The notes under the pieces: model-generated
Database searches by the model: none
What the model was told of the DNA's origin: nothing
The model's input: the letters and a program-made list of their open reading frames with translations, nothing else
Assembly (NCBI RefSeq): GCF_022179245.1
Contig: NZ_BPQM01000113.1
Span: 1-64,000 of the forward strand
Origin: Methylobacterium gregans
GTDB lineage: Bacteria > Pseudomonadota > Alphaproteobacteria > Rhizobiales > Beijerinckiaceae
Direction of reading: 5' to 3'
DNA: 64,000 nt
Shown: one piece after another, positions 33,561 to 41,910 of the stretch
Layout of the letters: every line of letters begins with the position of its first letter
How positions within the stretch are numbered: position 1 is the stretch's first letter
Made by a program: the position numbers and the translations under genes

Positions 33561-33976
33561 TTGGCCGGCGCGGTCATGTAGACGCCGCGCCCGCTCGCGA
33601 GCAGCCGGCCCTCGGCGTCGAGGATCCGCGCCTCGGCGACCGAGATCTGGCCGCCGAACTTCACCACCGTGCCGCGGCAGGTCAGGTCGCCCTGCATCGC
33701 GGCCCGGTGATAGTCGACGCGCAGGTCCACGGTCGGCACGCCGCGCCCGGTCTTCGAGACGAGCGCCCAGTCGGCCGTGAGATCGACGAGCGTCGCCAGG
33801 ATGCCGCCATGGGTGTAGCCGCGCTCGGCGTTGACGACCCATTCGGGGCGCCACGTGGCCTTCAGCTCGATCGCGCCCTCGCCGACCGAGACGACGGTGA
33901 GGCCGAGCCACTGGTGGAAGGGGCCGCGGAGCAGCAGCGCCTCGACCTGGTCCTTGGTCAGGGGTGTGTCGGACAT
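33557..33976 (-). CDS. PaaI-family hotdog-fold thioesterase
   Basis: This 139-residue hotdog protein contains VVNAERGYTHGGILATLVDL, the PaaI-type HGG motif and following helix with a catalytic Asp. TVDLRVDYHRAAMQGDLTCRG and AEARILDAEGRLLASGRGVYM complete the fold. It hydrolyses acyl- or aryl-CoA thioesters and often clears dead-end CoA esters in catabolic pathways. It starts 10 bases after the dehydrogenase gene and overlaps the VOC gene. Together with the CoA ligase it indicates a CoA-thioester pathway. Confidence 0.92.
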   Translation of the reverse strand: MSDTPLTKDQVEALLLRGPFHQWLGLTVVSVGEGAIELKATWRPEWVVNAERGYTHGGILATLVDLTADWALVSKTGRGVPTVDLRVDYHRAAMQGDLTCRGTVVKFGGQISVAEARILDAEGRLLASGRGVYMTAPAK

Positions 33977-33986
33977 CGGACGCTCC

Positions 33987-35003
33987 TCAGGGGGTGACCA
34001 CGATCTTGCCCATGACCTCGCGGTCGCGGATCAGGCGCAGGCCCTCGGCCGCCTGTTCGAGGGGCAGGACCTTGTCGATGGTGGGCTTGAGCGTGCCGGC
34101 CTGGATCATGTCCATCAGGGCCGACAGGTCGTCGTGGTAGAAGCTGTTCGAGCCGATCACCTTGAGCTCGAAGCTCCAGATGTAGCGCAGGTCCTCCTTC
34201 GGATCGTGGCCGGCGGTGGCGCCGCAGACGAGCAGCGTGCCGCCGCGCTTGAGACATTTGAGGGACGGGACCCAGGTGTCGCCGCCGGTGAAGTTGATCA
34301 CCACGTCGACGCCGCCCTCGTAGGTCCGGCGCTGCGGCTTGCCGTAGTGCTGGATCGCCCATTTCGAGAAGTCGGTCTCGCGGTAGTTCACCACGTGGTC
34401 GGCGCCGAGCTCCTTGAGGCGCTCCCCCTTCTCGGCACTTCCGGCGCAGGCGATGACCTCGGCGCCGAGCTGCTTGGCGAGCATCACGCAGCCCGTGCCG
34501 ACGCCGCCGCTGGCGCCCAGGATCAGCACGCGGTCGCCGGCCTTCACCGTCCTGTGGGTGATCAGCATCCGGTGGGCGGTGCCGTAGGCGACCGGCAGCG
34601 CGGCGGCGTCCGCGTAGCTCACGTCCGGCGGCATCGCGATGAGCTGGTCGGCGGAGACGCGGCAATACTCGGCCATGCCGCCGTCGAGCATCTCGCCCAT
34701 CAGGCCCTTGGCCTTGTTGAGCGGGTTGACGAGCACCCGGTCGCCTTCCCGCCATCCGGTGACGTCCGCGCCGAGCTCGACGATCTGCCCGGCCATGTCG
34801 AGACCGATCACCACCGGCATCGGCACCTTGATGCCGGGCATGCCCTTCACGGTGAACACGTCGTGATAGTTGAACGACGAGGCGCCGACCCGGATGACGA
34901 CCTCGCCGGGCCCGGCCTCGGGACGGGGATGGTCGCCGACGACCTTCAGGTCGTCGATATCGCCGTGCTGCCCGAGCACGAGCGCCTTCATCGTACGCGC
35001 CAT
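33987..35003 (-). CDS. Zinc-type alcohol dehydrogenase / quinone oxidoreductase-like (MDR superfamily)
   Basis: This is a 338-residue medium-chain dehydrogenase. The N-terminal catalytic domain has FNYHDVFTVKGMPG and PVVIGLDMAGQIVELGADV. The cofactor site is VLILGASGGVGTGCVMLAK (AxxGxxG, NAD(P)). The usual catalytic-zinc residues and the four-cysteine structural lobe are not evident, so a zinc-free quinone-oxidoreductase or enoyl-reductase mode is possible. It lies 56 bases after the first receptor gene and 10 bases before the thioesterase gene. Confidence 0.9.
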   Translation of the reverse strand: MARTMKALVLGQHGDIDDLKVVGDHPRPEAGPGEVVIRVGASSFNYHDVFTVKGMPGIKVPMPVVIGLDMAGQIVELGADVTGWREGDRVLVNPLNKAKGLMGEMLDGGMAEYCRVSADQLIAMPPDVSYADAAALPVAYGTAHRMLITHRTVKAGDRVLILGASGGVGTGCVMLAKQLGAEVIACAGSAEKGERLKELGADHVVNYRETDFSKWAIQHYGKPQRRTYEGGVDVVINFTGGDTWVPSLKCLKRGGTLLVCGATAGHDPKEDLRYIWSFELKVIGSNSFYHDDLSALMDMIQAGTLKPTIDKVLPLEQAAEGLRLIRDREVMGKIVVTP

Positions 35004-35059
35004 GATGTGCGTCCTCTCTGCGTGTCTGTTCGGATTTTGCGGATGCGAGCGGGTGGCGG

Positions 35060-36049
35060 TCAGCGGACCGCCTTCGACGCCTCGTAGGGCGCCGTGACGA
35101 GGGCTGAGGCCGGCAACTCGCCCTTCACGGCGCCGACGCTCTTGTAGACCTCGAAGGCCTGGCGGATGGAGGCGACGTCGGCCGGCTCCATCCGCACGGT
35201 GTAGATGCTGTCCCAGAGCGCCGCGTAGGCCCGGGCATCGGTCTCGTTCAGGTTGGCGGCCTCGCGCAGCGCCCGGGCGACCGCGTCCTTGTCGGACCGG
35301 CCGAATTCGTAGGCCTTGCGCATGGCCGCGACCACCTTGGCGGGCCCGTCCGGGTTCTCCTTCATCCAGGCGTTGCGCATCAGGCCGACGCCGAGGACGG
35401 GCGGGGCGTCGGACTTCGTGATCTTGCGCCATTCCTCGCGGAAGCTGCCGAGCTTGCGCAGCTTCATGTCGGGCAGCAGCGCGATGGTGACCGTGCGGAG
35501 CGCCGCGGCGTCGATGTCCTTCTGCGCCAGGAACTGCGCGAGGCGCGGGTCGTTGCCCGGCACGCCCTGGTAGTCGCCGGCCTTGATGCCGTAATTCGTC
35601 TCCAGGATCGCCGCGGTGATGACGGCCGTGGCGCTGCCGGCCGGCGAGGTGCCGATCTTCTTGGTCCGCAGATCGGCCATCGTCCGGATCGGCGAATCCT
35701 CGAGAACGACGAAGTCGAGATCGGCGACCTGGCTGGCCAGCACGATGCTGAGGGGGAGCCCGTCGGCGATCACGCTGAAGGCGGTCCCCGCGCTCGCGCC
35801 GATCGCGAAGTCGATCGCGCCGGCCGCCATCGCCTTGGTGGGGGCGTTGACGTCGGGGAACTTCACGTACTCGACGGTCAGCCCCTCCTTCTCCATGTAC
35901 TTGCCCGTCTCGAGCACGGCGCCGAAGCCGAGGCTGACGCCGGAACTCCAGTATCCGACGCGCACGATCTCGGCGCGGGCCGCGGTGGGCAGGGCGAGCG
36001 CGGCGAGGAACGCGGCGAGCAGGGCCGCGGCAGGGCGGGTTCGTCTCAA
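35060..36049 (-). CDS. ABC transporter substrate-binding protein (NMT1/TauA-like)
   Basis: This 329-residue receptor has a Sec signal MRRTRPAAALLAAFLAALAL ending TAARAE. The mature chain begins IVRVGYWSSGVSLGFGAVLE and contains KEGLTVEYVKFPDVNAPTKA, MAAGAIDFAIGASAGTAF and MADLRTKKIGTSPAGSA, in the order seen in sulfonate/taurine/nitrate receptors. It serves the first ABC system of the operon, 72 bases after the permease gene. It is not closely similar in sequence to the second receptor (30066-31187), so the two systems probably take different ligands. Confidence 0.93.
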   Translation of the reverse strand: MRRTRPAAALLAAFLAALALPTAARAEIVRVGYWSSGVSLGFGAVLETGKYMEKEGLTVEYVKFPDVNAPTKAMAAGAIDFAIGASAGTAFSVIADGLPLSIVLASQVADLDFVVLEDSPIRTMADLRTKKIGTSPAGSATAVITAAILETNYGIKAGDYQGVPGNDPRLAQFLAQKDIDAAALRTVTIALLPDMKLRKLGSFREEWRKITKSDAPPVLGVGLMRNAWMKENPDGPAKVVAAMRKAYEFGRSDKDAVARALREAANLNETDARAYAALWDSIYTVRMEPADVASIRQAFEVYKSVGAVKGELPASALVTAPYEASKAVR

Positions 36050-36121
36050 GTCTGTCTCCCAGGTTCCAAGGTCTTCGGCGGGTGCGGGGGCACGCGGACG
36101 ACGCTGTTCAGGTCGAAATCT

Positions 36122-36937
36122 TCACGCGACACGCTTCTTCCAGGCGAAGAGGTGCCGTTCGAGCGGCTTCAGGACCAGGGATTCAAGTCCGAGCATCAGG
36201 ACGACGAGCGTCAGCGTCCAGGCGAAGACTTGGTCGGTCTGCACGAGATCCGCGGCCTGGCGGAGCCGGTAGCCGATGCCGCTGCTCGCGCCGAGGGATT
36301 CGGCCACGAGGCTGACCCGGGCGCCGAAGCCGAAGGCGAGCCGCGCCCCGGAGAAGAAGGCCGGCAGGATCGTCGGCAGGTAGATCTTGGTCAGCACCTT
36401 CCGGCGCGGCATGCGGAAGGTGCGGGCGAGTTCCAGGTGCTCGGCGCTCACCGTCCGGGTCCCCTGCCAGACGTTGGTCAGGATCAGGGGCATCGCCGTC
36501 ATGAACACGACGAAGATCGTCGTCCAGTTGGACAGGCCGAACCAGATCAGCGCGAAGATCGCCCAGATCGTCGAGGAGACGGTGTTGATCACCGTGAGCG
36601 CCGGCTCGAAGAAGCTGCCCAGCGCCCGGCTCGCGCCGAGCAGGAGCCCGAGCGGCAGGCCGACGAGCGTCGCGAGGGCGAAGCCCGCTCCGATGCGCCC
36701 GAGCGTGATGCCGAGATCCGCGGAGAAGCTCGGCTGGACGACGAGGCTGCTCCAGGCGGACCAGACCCGGGCGGGGCTCGGCAGCACGAAGCTCGGCGCG
36801 TGCTGCGCGCCGACCTGCCAGGCGATGAGCGCCAGGGCCAGGAGGGCCGACCGGCGCAGGATTGCGGCGGCCGGGCCGCGCCAGGCGACGGCGCGCGGCG
36901 GCGCCCGGAGCAGGTCGGGGGGCGTGCGCACTAGCAT
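36122..36937 (-). CDS. ABC transporter permease (nitrate/sulfonate/taurine type)
   Basis: This 271-residue permease has six hydrophobic segments. SFVLPSPARVWSAWSSLV near the N-terminus and ARTFRMPRRKVLTKIYLPTI, the ATPase-contact loop, are typical of SsuC/TauC proteins. ATG at 36937 overlaps the ATPase gene by seven bases. Together with 36931-37698 and 35060-36049 it forms a complete importer. Confidence 0.92.
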   Translation of the reverse strand: MLVRTPPDLLRAPPRAVAWRGPAAAILRRSALLALALIAWQVGAQHAPSFVLPSPARVWSAWSSLVVQPSFSADLGITLGRIGAGFALATLVGLPLGLLLGASRALGSFFEPALTVINTVSSTIWAIFALIWFGLSNWTTIFVVFMTAMPLILTNVWQGTRTVSAEHLELARTFRMPRRKVLTKIYLPTILPAFFSGARLAFGFGARVSLVAESLGASSGIGYRLRQAADLVQTDQVFAWTLTLVVLMLGLESLVLKPLERHLFAWKKRVA

Positions 36938-37698
36938 CGGGCCCTCGCGGCGGACAGGCTGATCCGCAGGCGGCGCACCTCCTCGGAGACCGCCTCGGAC
37001 AGGGGATCGCGCGGATAGGCCAGCGCGATCGCGCGGACCTCGCCGATGCGGCCCGGCCGCGGGTGCAGCACGACCACGTGGTCGGCGAGGACGACCGCCT
37101 CCTCGACGTCGTGCGTGACGAAGACCAGCGTCATCGCCCGCAGCCGCGCGATGCGCAGAAGCTCGGCGTGCATCTGCGCGCGGATGTCGGGATCGAGCTT
37201 CGAGAAGGGCTCGTCGAGGAGCAGGATCTTCGGCTCGGTGACGAGGCTGCGGGCGAGCGCGACGCGGCTGCGCATGCCGCCCGACAATTCGTGCGGGAAG
37301 GCATCCCGGAAGGACGCGAGCCCGACGAGGGCGAGGGTCTCCTCGACGCGCCGGGCGCGCTCCGCCCGGCCCATGCTGCCGGCCTCGAGCCCGAAGGCGA
37401 CGTTCTGCGCGGCGGTGCGCCAGGGCAGGAGCCGGTCCTCCTGGAACATGTAGGTCATCGCCCGCCAGTCGCGGAAGGCGTGGGCCGGGATGCCGTTGAG
37501 GCGCACCGCGCCGTCGTCCGGCTCGACGAGGCCGGCGATCATATTGAGGAGGGTGCTCTTGCCGCAGCCGGAGGCGCCCAGCAGCGCCACGATGGCGTGC
37601 TGCGGGATCGCGATGTCGACCGCGTCCAGCACGTGCAGCGGCGGGCCGTCGCGCCGGCCGAACCACTTGCTGACCCGCTCGAGCTCGACGGCGTTCAC
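36931..37698 (-). CDS. ABC transporter ATPase (nitrate/sulfonate/taurine type)
   Basis: This is a 255-residue ATPase with Walker A GASGCGKSTLLNMI, Q-loop MFQEDRLLPWRTA, signature LSGGMRSRVALARS and Walker B ILLLDEPFSKLD. The GTG at 37698 overlaps the regulator stop (GTGA), so it is co-translated with the GntR gene. It energises the permease encoded immediately downstream. Confidence 0.93.
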   Translation of the reverse strand: MNAVELERVSKWFGRRDGPPLHVLDAVDIAIPQHAIVALLGASGCGKSTLLNMIAGLVEPDDGAVRLNGIPAHAFRDWRAMTYMFQEDRLLPWRTAAQNVAFGLEAGSMGRAERARRVEETLALVGLASFRDAFPHELSGGMRSRVALARSLVTEPKILLLDEPFSKLDPDIRAQMHAELLRIARLRAMTLVFVTHDVEEAVVLADHVVVLHPRPGRIGEVRAIALAYPRDPLSEAVSEEVRRLRISLSAARARC

Positions 37699-38456
37699 CG
37701 CGCGCCTCCCTCTGTCCGCGCGAGCCCGGCGGGCACCACGGCGGTGTCGCGCAGGCTGGCGATGACCTTCTCCATGGTCATCGCCCGGAAGGTCTCGACG
37801 TGGCGCCGCGCCACCATTGCGGCGCTCTCGGCATCGCCCGCCACCAGGTGCTCGATCATCGCCGTGTGATCGTTCTCGATGTTCGGCCGCACGCCCTGCA
37901 CGCCGAAGCCGAGGGCGACGAGCCGCGTCATCTCGTCGAGCAGGCCCGACAGCATCCGGCAGAGGCGCTGGTTCCCGGCCGCGACCGCGATCGCCATGTG
38001 GAAGCTGCGGTTGGCCTCGAGGAAGAAGTCGATCTGGTTGCCGACATCGACCGTGATGCGCTGCCGGCAGGCCTGCTCCAGCCGCTCCAGCTGCGCGCGG
38101 TTCACGCGGCCCGCGGCGCCGCGGGCGGCCAGGGGTTCGAGCTCCACGCGCAGCGAGAAGACCTCGTCCACATCCTTCACGGTGATCGGCGTGATCCGGT
38201 AGCCGTGGCGCGGCATCGAGGTCACGAAGCCGTCCTGGGTCAGGCGCTGCAGGGCGATGCGGCAGCTCGCCTTCCCGATCTCGAAGCGCTCCATCACCTC
38301 GGCCTCCGTGAAGCGGGTGCCGGGCAGGAGGCGGCAGGAGACGATCTCGCGCCGCAGGATGTCGTAGGCCTGGTTGCCCTTCAGCGTCGCGTCCGGGACC
38401 GCCAGGACATCGGCGAGGGTCGGCCTGACCGACGAGGGTCTGTCGCTCCTGACCAT
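37695..38456 (-). CDS. GntR-family regulator, FadR subfamily, leading a catabolic operon
   Basis: This gives 253 residues from the ATG at 38456 (MVRSDRPSSVRPT); an in-frame ATG at 38513 is an alternative. The winged helix spans about 29-90: QAYDILRREIVSCRLLPGTR, TEAEVMERFEIGKASCRIAL, QRLTQDGFV. The FCD domain has FFLEANRSFHMAIAVAAGN and a C-terminal RRHVETFRAMT. It is the first gene of the long leftward operon and overlaps the ATPase gene. Repeated GCTCACC half-sites upstream (38495-38650) are the likely autoregulatory operators. Confidence 0.92.
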   Translation of the reverse strand: MVRSDRPSSVRPTLADVLAVPDATLKGNQAYDILRREIVSCRLLPGTRFTEAEVMERFEIGKASCRIALQRLTQDGFVTSMPRHGYRITPITVKDVDEVFSLRVELEPLAARGAAGRVNRAQLERLEQACRQRITVDVGNQIDFFLEANRSFHMAIAVAAGNQRLCRMLSGLLDEMTRLVALGFGVQGVRPNIENDHTAMIEHLVAGDAESAAMVARRHVETFRAMTMEKVIASLRDTAVVPAGLARTEGGAR

Positions 38457-38928
38457 TAGACCGCGCTCCTCCGCTGAGGGTTTCACCGAGCACTGTGAGC
38501 AGCTCACCAGCACGAGCCGTGCCAGGTTCGTCGCGGTCGCGCCGGGCTGCCGATCCGAACGCGGCGTTGCGTGAGTCGAGCGGTGAGCCGGCCCGCTCGA
38601 ATGCCCCGTCTCGGAAAGCGCCCCGCGGCACGGGACTTGGTTTGCTCACCGATTGTGGTGGGCGGCTCAGCAGCCTTTTTGTAGATTACAGCAGTGAATG
38701 AGGGAATAGAAATCTATGCCTTTCTCTTTGAGGTGTCAGGCATTTACCTCCACGGATCGCTATCTCTGCGAGATATAGCTTCCATTTGGTGGTTGTTGGG
38801 CGTGCACGACCTGCCTGTTCTGTGCGCAGCCGTGCCGTCCATGGGGCAGAACCGAAGATCCGGGCCGAGCCGCCCGACCGCACGACCGACGGATGGCGGT
38901 GCGCGGCGGGGAGAGAAGGAGTTTCGCG
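38457..38928. other. Divergent regulatory region between the GntR operon and lrp-like gene
   Basis: This 472-base divergent region includes an AT-rich part (38672-38800) with a TATCTC-TGC-GAGATA inverted repeat at 38761-38775. GCTCACC-type half-sites lie closer to the GntR gene. No coding frame here has a domain; frames from 38694 and 38893 overlap the Lrp gene start. Confidence 0.45.
38495..38507. promoter_or_regulatory. GTGAGC-A-GCTCAC palindrome, candidate GntR operator
   Basis: A perfect palindrome with 6-bp arms lies 39-51 bases upstream of the GntR start. The half-site recurs as GGTGAGC at 38582-38588 and GCTCACC at 38644-38650. The spacing and repetition in the only upstream region of the long operon suggest an operator; binding by the GntR protein is inference. 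Confidence 0.45.
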
Positions 38929-39393
38929 GTGATCGACGCGGTGGACCGCAGGATCCTGGACGTGCTGCAGCAGGACGCGACGCTGCCGGTCGCGACGATC
39001 GCCGAGCGGGTCGGCCTCAGCCCGGCCCCGTGCTGGCGGCGCATCAAGAAGCTCGAGGCGAGCGGCATCATCACGCGCCGCGTGGCGCTGGTCGACCGCC
39101 GCAAGGCCAATGTGCCGACGACGGTCTTCGTCGCGGTCAAGGCGCCCCGCCACGCGGCCGAGTGGTCCGAGGCCTTCCGGCGGGTGGTCGAGGGCGTTCC
39201 GGAGATCGTCGAGGCGTGGCGGCTGACCGGAGAGATCGACTATCTCCTGCGCATCGTCGTCCCCGACATCGCGACCTACGACGCGGTCTATCAGCGCCTG
39301 ATCGCGCGGCTCGAATTCTCCAACCTCTCGGCCTCGATCGCCATGGAGGAGATGAAGTTCACCACCGCCGTCCCGACGATCTACATGGCGTAG
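38929..39393 (+). CDS. Lrp/AsnC-family transcriptional regulator
   Basis: This gives 154 residues from the GTG at 38929, chosen because AAGGAG lies 8 bases upstream and the length fits the family; ATG 38893 is an alternative. The helix-turn-helix reads LPVATIAERVGLSPAPCWRR and IKKLEASGII. The RAM effector domain has VPEIVEAWRLTGEIDYLLRI and a C-terminal TTAVPTIY. Lrp-type regulators sense amino acids. It is convergent with a cysteine-dioxygenase-like gene 31 bases away, suggesting cysteine or another thiol amino acid as effector. Confidence 0.93.
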   Translation: MIDAVDRRILDVLQQDATLPVATIAERVGLSPAPCWRRIKKLEASGIITRRVALVDRRKANVPTTVFVAVKAPRHAAEWSEAFRRVVEGVPEIVEAWRLTGEIDYLLRIVVPDIATYDAVYQRLIARLEFSNLSASIAMEEMKFTTAVPTIYMA

Positions 39394-39424
39394 GCCGTCA
39401 TGGCGGAGAGGGTCCGGCCGCGCC

Positions 39425-39952
39425 TCAGGCGGCGACCACCCGGTACTCCCGGTGCACCGACGAGGCGTGGACCGCGTGGTCGAAGCCGTAGACGTGGATC
39501 GAGATCGCCTCCTCCGCGCCCGGATTGACGATCTGGTGCAGGTTCGGCCCGGTCGGCATCATGCAGGCGACGTAGCCCTGCGGGCGCGTCGCGTCCGCGG
39601 TCGCGACGGCCTCGCTCTCGCTGATCGGACGGAACCAGACCTCCCGGATCGCGCCCCGCCAGACGCCGAAGCAGCAGGAGCAGTGGTGGTCGTGCACCGA
39701 GGTCCGCGCGCCCGGGCTCCAGACCATCGCCCAGACGCTGATGCCGCCCCCGCCGAACAGCAGGTTGCGCGCGTAGCCGCCGGGGCGCCGCTCCAGCGTC
39801 AGGCCGTCGAGGAGATCGGGGCGTTCCATCAGCGCCCGCAGGGTCCGGCGCGTGGCATCCAGATAGGCGACAGGGGTCCCGCGCGCCGCGAGCGGCAGCG
39901 CGGCGAGGAGGTCGGCGCCGCGGGGGGCGTTCGGCTGAACGGCTATCGTCAT
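39425..39952 (-). CDS. Cysteine dioxygenase-like (thiol dioxygenase) cupin protein
   Basis: This 175-residue cupin contains SVHDHHCSCCFGVWRGAIRE, matching the iron-binding HxH strand of bacterial thiol dioxygenases, and a third His candidate in PNLHQIVNPG (about residue 139) before ISIHVYGFDH. Such enzymes oxidise cysteine or 3-mercaptopropionate to the sulfinate using non-haem iron. The start ATG 39952 begins MTIAVQPNAPRG; the open frame further upstream has no domain. The extra cysteines (CSCC) in the metal loop are unusual. It lies tail to tail with an Lrp-type regulator. Confidence 0.85.
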   Translation of the reverse strand: MTIAVQPNAPRGADLLAALPLAARGTPVAYLDATRRTLRALMERPDLLDGLTLERRPGGYARNLLFGGGGISVWAMVWSPGARTSVHDHHCSCCFGVWRGAIREVWFRPISESEAVATADATRPQGYVACMMPTGPNLHQIVNPGAEEAISIHVYGFDHAVHASSVHREYRVVAA

Positions 39953-40117
39953 CCGGGCCTCATGACCGAGCGGTCTTGGATCGTCGGAAGAGACTAGCCC
40001 GGGCTCGGTGCGCGGATTTCTCTTTCTCGGCGCGGGATCGCCCGGAGCGCGCAATCCCGCTGCGCGCTTCGGTCCGTTCGCGAAATCCTTTTCGCTGCAG
40101 GCGCGGCCCCTTCCGTC

Positions 40118-41038
40118 TCACGGGAGCGGGGCCTGCGAGGCCAGCAGGAGGCTCACGAGGCGGCCCGCCGGCTGGGACAGGCGCTCGAAGTCGATCGCGT
40201 AGATGTTGAGGGTCCGCACGGCCCAGGGATCCGTCAGGATCGCGCCGTGCAGGCGGCGCTCGCCCAGCGCCTGGAAGGCGCCCAGCGCCATCACGCCGAT
40301 CCCCATGCGGCACTCGATCATCCGGCACATCGCCGAGAGGCTGTCGACCTCGACCCGCTGGCGCAGGCCGCGCCGCGCCTCCCGGGCGGCGCGGGCGAGA
40401 TGCACCTGCACCGTGCTGCTGCCGCGCATGCCGATCTGCTCGTAGTCGAGCGCGTCCGCGTAAGCGAGGCTGTCCCGGTCCGCCAGCGGATGGTCCGGGT
40501 GCATCACCAGCACCAGCCGCTCGGTCCGGTAGGGCAGCGCCTGAAGGGACCCGACCGGCTCGCAGGCGCTGCAGATGCCGAGATCGGCCGCGCGGTTGGC
40601 GACGTCGGAGGCGACGCCCTGGCTTCCGCGCTGGCGCAGGTCGATGCGGATGTCCGGGTGCGCGCGGGTGAACGCCGCCATGTCGGCGGGCAGGAACTGC
40701 TCGACCGCCGAGGCGCTGGCGCTCAGGCGCACCCGGCCGCGCACGCCGTTGGCGAACTCGCCGAGCTCGCTGCGCAACTGCTCGACCTCGACCAGGATGT
40801 TGAGGGCGTGGTGGCGCAACTGCTCGCCGAGGAAGGTCGGACGCACCCCGCGGGCGTGCCGGTCCAGCAGGCTGCCGCCGACCGCCGCCTCCAGCTCGGC
40901 GACGCGCCGGCTCAGGGCCGAGGGCGCGATCTGCCCGCGCTCGGCCGCGCGCGCGATGCTGCCGGTCTCGCAGATCAGCACGAACAGTTCGAGGGTTCCA
41001 AGGTCGAGCTGGCGCAGGAAGTGGCGGGGCGAGAGCAC
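40118..41038 (-). CDS. LysR-family transcriptional regulator
   Basis: This gives 306 residues from the GTG at 41038, which matches the usual length; ATG 41128 would add 30 residues of unlikely content. The helix-turn-helix is LELFVLICETGSIARAAERG, IAPSALSRRVAELE. The effector domain has GRVRLSASASAVEQFLPADM and later LVLVMHPDHPLADRDSL. It is divergent from the phosphoribosyltransferase/carbamoylase operon beginning at 41212 and is the natural candidate to control it. Confidence 0.92.
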   Translation of the reverse strand: MLSPRHFLRQLDLGTLELFVLICETGSIARAAERGQIAPSALSRRVAELEAAVGGSLLDRHARGVRPTFLGEQLRHHALNILVEVEQLRSELGEFANGVRGRVRLSASASAVEQFLPADMAAFTRAHPDIRIDLRQRGSQGVASDVANRAADLGICSACEPVGSLQALPYRTERLVLVMHPDHPLADRDSLAYADALDYEQIGMRGSSTVQVHLARAAREARRGLRQRVEVDSLSAMCRMIECRMGIGVMALGAFQALGERRLHGAILTDPWAVRTLNIYAIDFERLSQPAGRLVSLLLASQAPLP

Positions 41039-41211
41039 GGGACGATCCGGGTTTGGCGCTGGCAACCCGCTGGCAAGGCCGGTGCCACGCCGCCGCGAGC
41101 CATCGCGTTTCGCGACGGCTCGGCGCATTTTTTGAACTTCTCGCGCCCGCCGCCCGCCGCTTAAGCCTGCCGCGCCACCCGGGCCGCCCGGGTTCCGCGA
41201 GTCCAGCCAGC

Positions 41212-41910
41212 ATGCAGACCCCTCCGCAGACGACGATCCTCTCGTCGGCCACCGCGTCCCGCGTCGCCGGGGCCCTGGCCGATCTCGGCGCCGTGCGCCT
41301 CGCGGGCGGGCAGCCCTTCATCTACACCTCGGGCTGGGCGAGCCCGGTCTACGTCGACACGCGCCTGCTGATGTCGGACGTGGAGGCACGAACCCGCGTG
41401 ATGGACATCGCCGCCCGGCACCTGCGCGCGCACGTCGCCGGCCTCGACGCCGGCCTCGACGCCATCGTGGGGGCGGAGAGCACCGGCATCGCCTTCGGGG
41501 CCTGGATCGCCGAGCGGCTCGGCCTGCCCTTCCTGTACCTGCGCAAGAAGCCGATGGGCTGGGGCAACGCGGCCCGGCTGGAGGGGCGCCTGCCCGCCGG
41601 CGCCCGCGTGCTGTTCGTCGACGACGTCACCACCGACGGCCGCTCGAAGATCGCGGCGGCGGCCGCCCTCCGGCAGAGCGGTACGCGGGTCGCGGACGTG
41701 CTGGTGGTCCTCGATTACGGCATCTATCCGGGCAGCGCGGCGCGCCTCGCGGACGAGGGCCTGACGCTGCACGCGCTGACCGACTGGCCGGCCCTCCTCG
41801 CCGCTCTGCGGGGGCGGGCGGCGACATCGCCCGAAGCCCTCGCGAATCTCGATGCCTTCACGGCCGATCCGGTGGCGTGGTCGGTGGCCAACGGCGGAGT
41901 CGGCGCATGA
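41212..41910 (+). CDS. pyrE: Orotate phosphoribosyltransferase-like protein
   Basis: This 232-residue type I phosphoribosyltransferase has a hood region PFIYTSGWASPVYVDTRLL, which matches OPRTs, and YLRKKPMGWGN carries the loop lysines. The PRPP motif is VLFVDDVTTDGRSK, close to the OPRT consensus. OPRT makes OMP from orotate and PRPP in pyrimidine synthesis. The extended C-terminus and the coupling (ATGA) to an N-carbamoyl-hydrolase gene in a transporter operon suggest a salvage or regulatory paralogue rather than the housekeeping enzyme. The symbol reflects the family only. Confidence 0.85.
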   Translation: MQTPPQTTILSSATASRVAGALADLGAVRLAGGQPFIYTSGWASPVYVDTRLLMSDVEARTRVMDIAARHLRAHVAGLDAGLDAIVGAESTGIAFGAWIAERLGLPFLYLRKKPMGWGNAARLEGRLPAGARVLFVDDVTTDGRSKIAAAAALRQSGTRVADVLVVLDYGIYPGSAARLADEGLTLHALTDWPALLAALRGRAATSPEALANLDAFTADPVAWSVANGGVGA

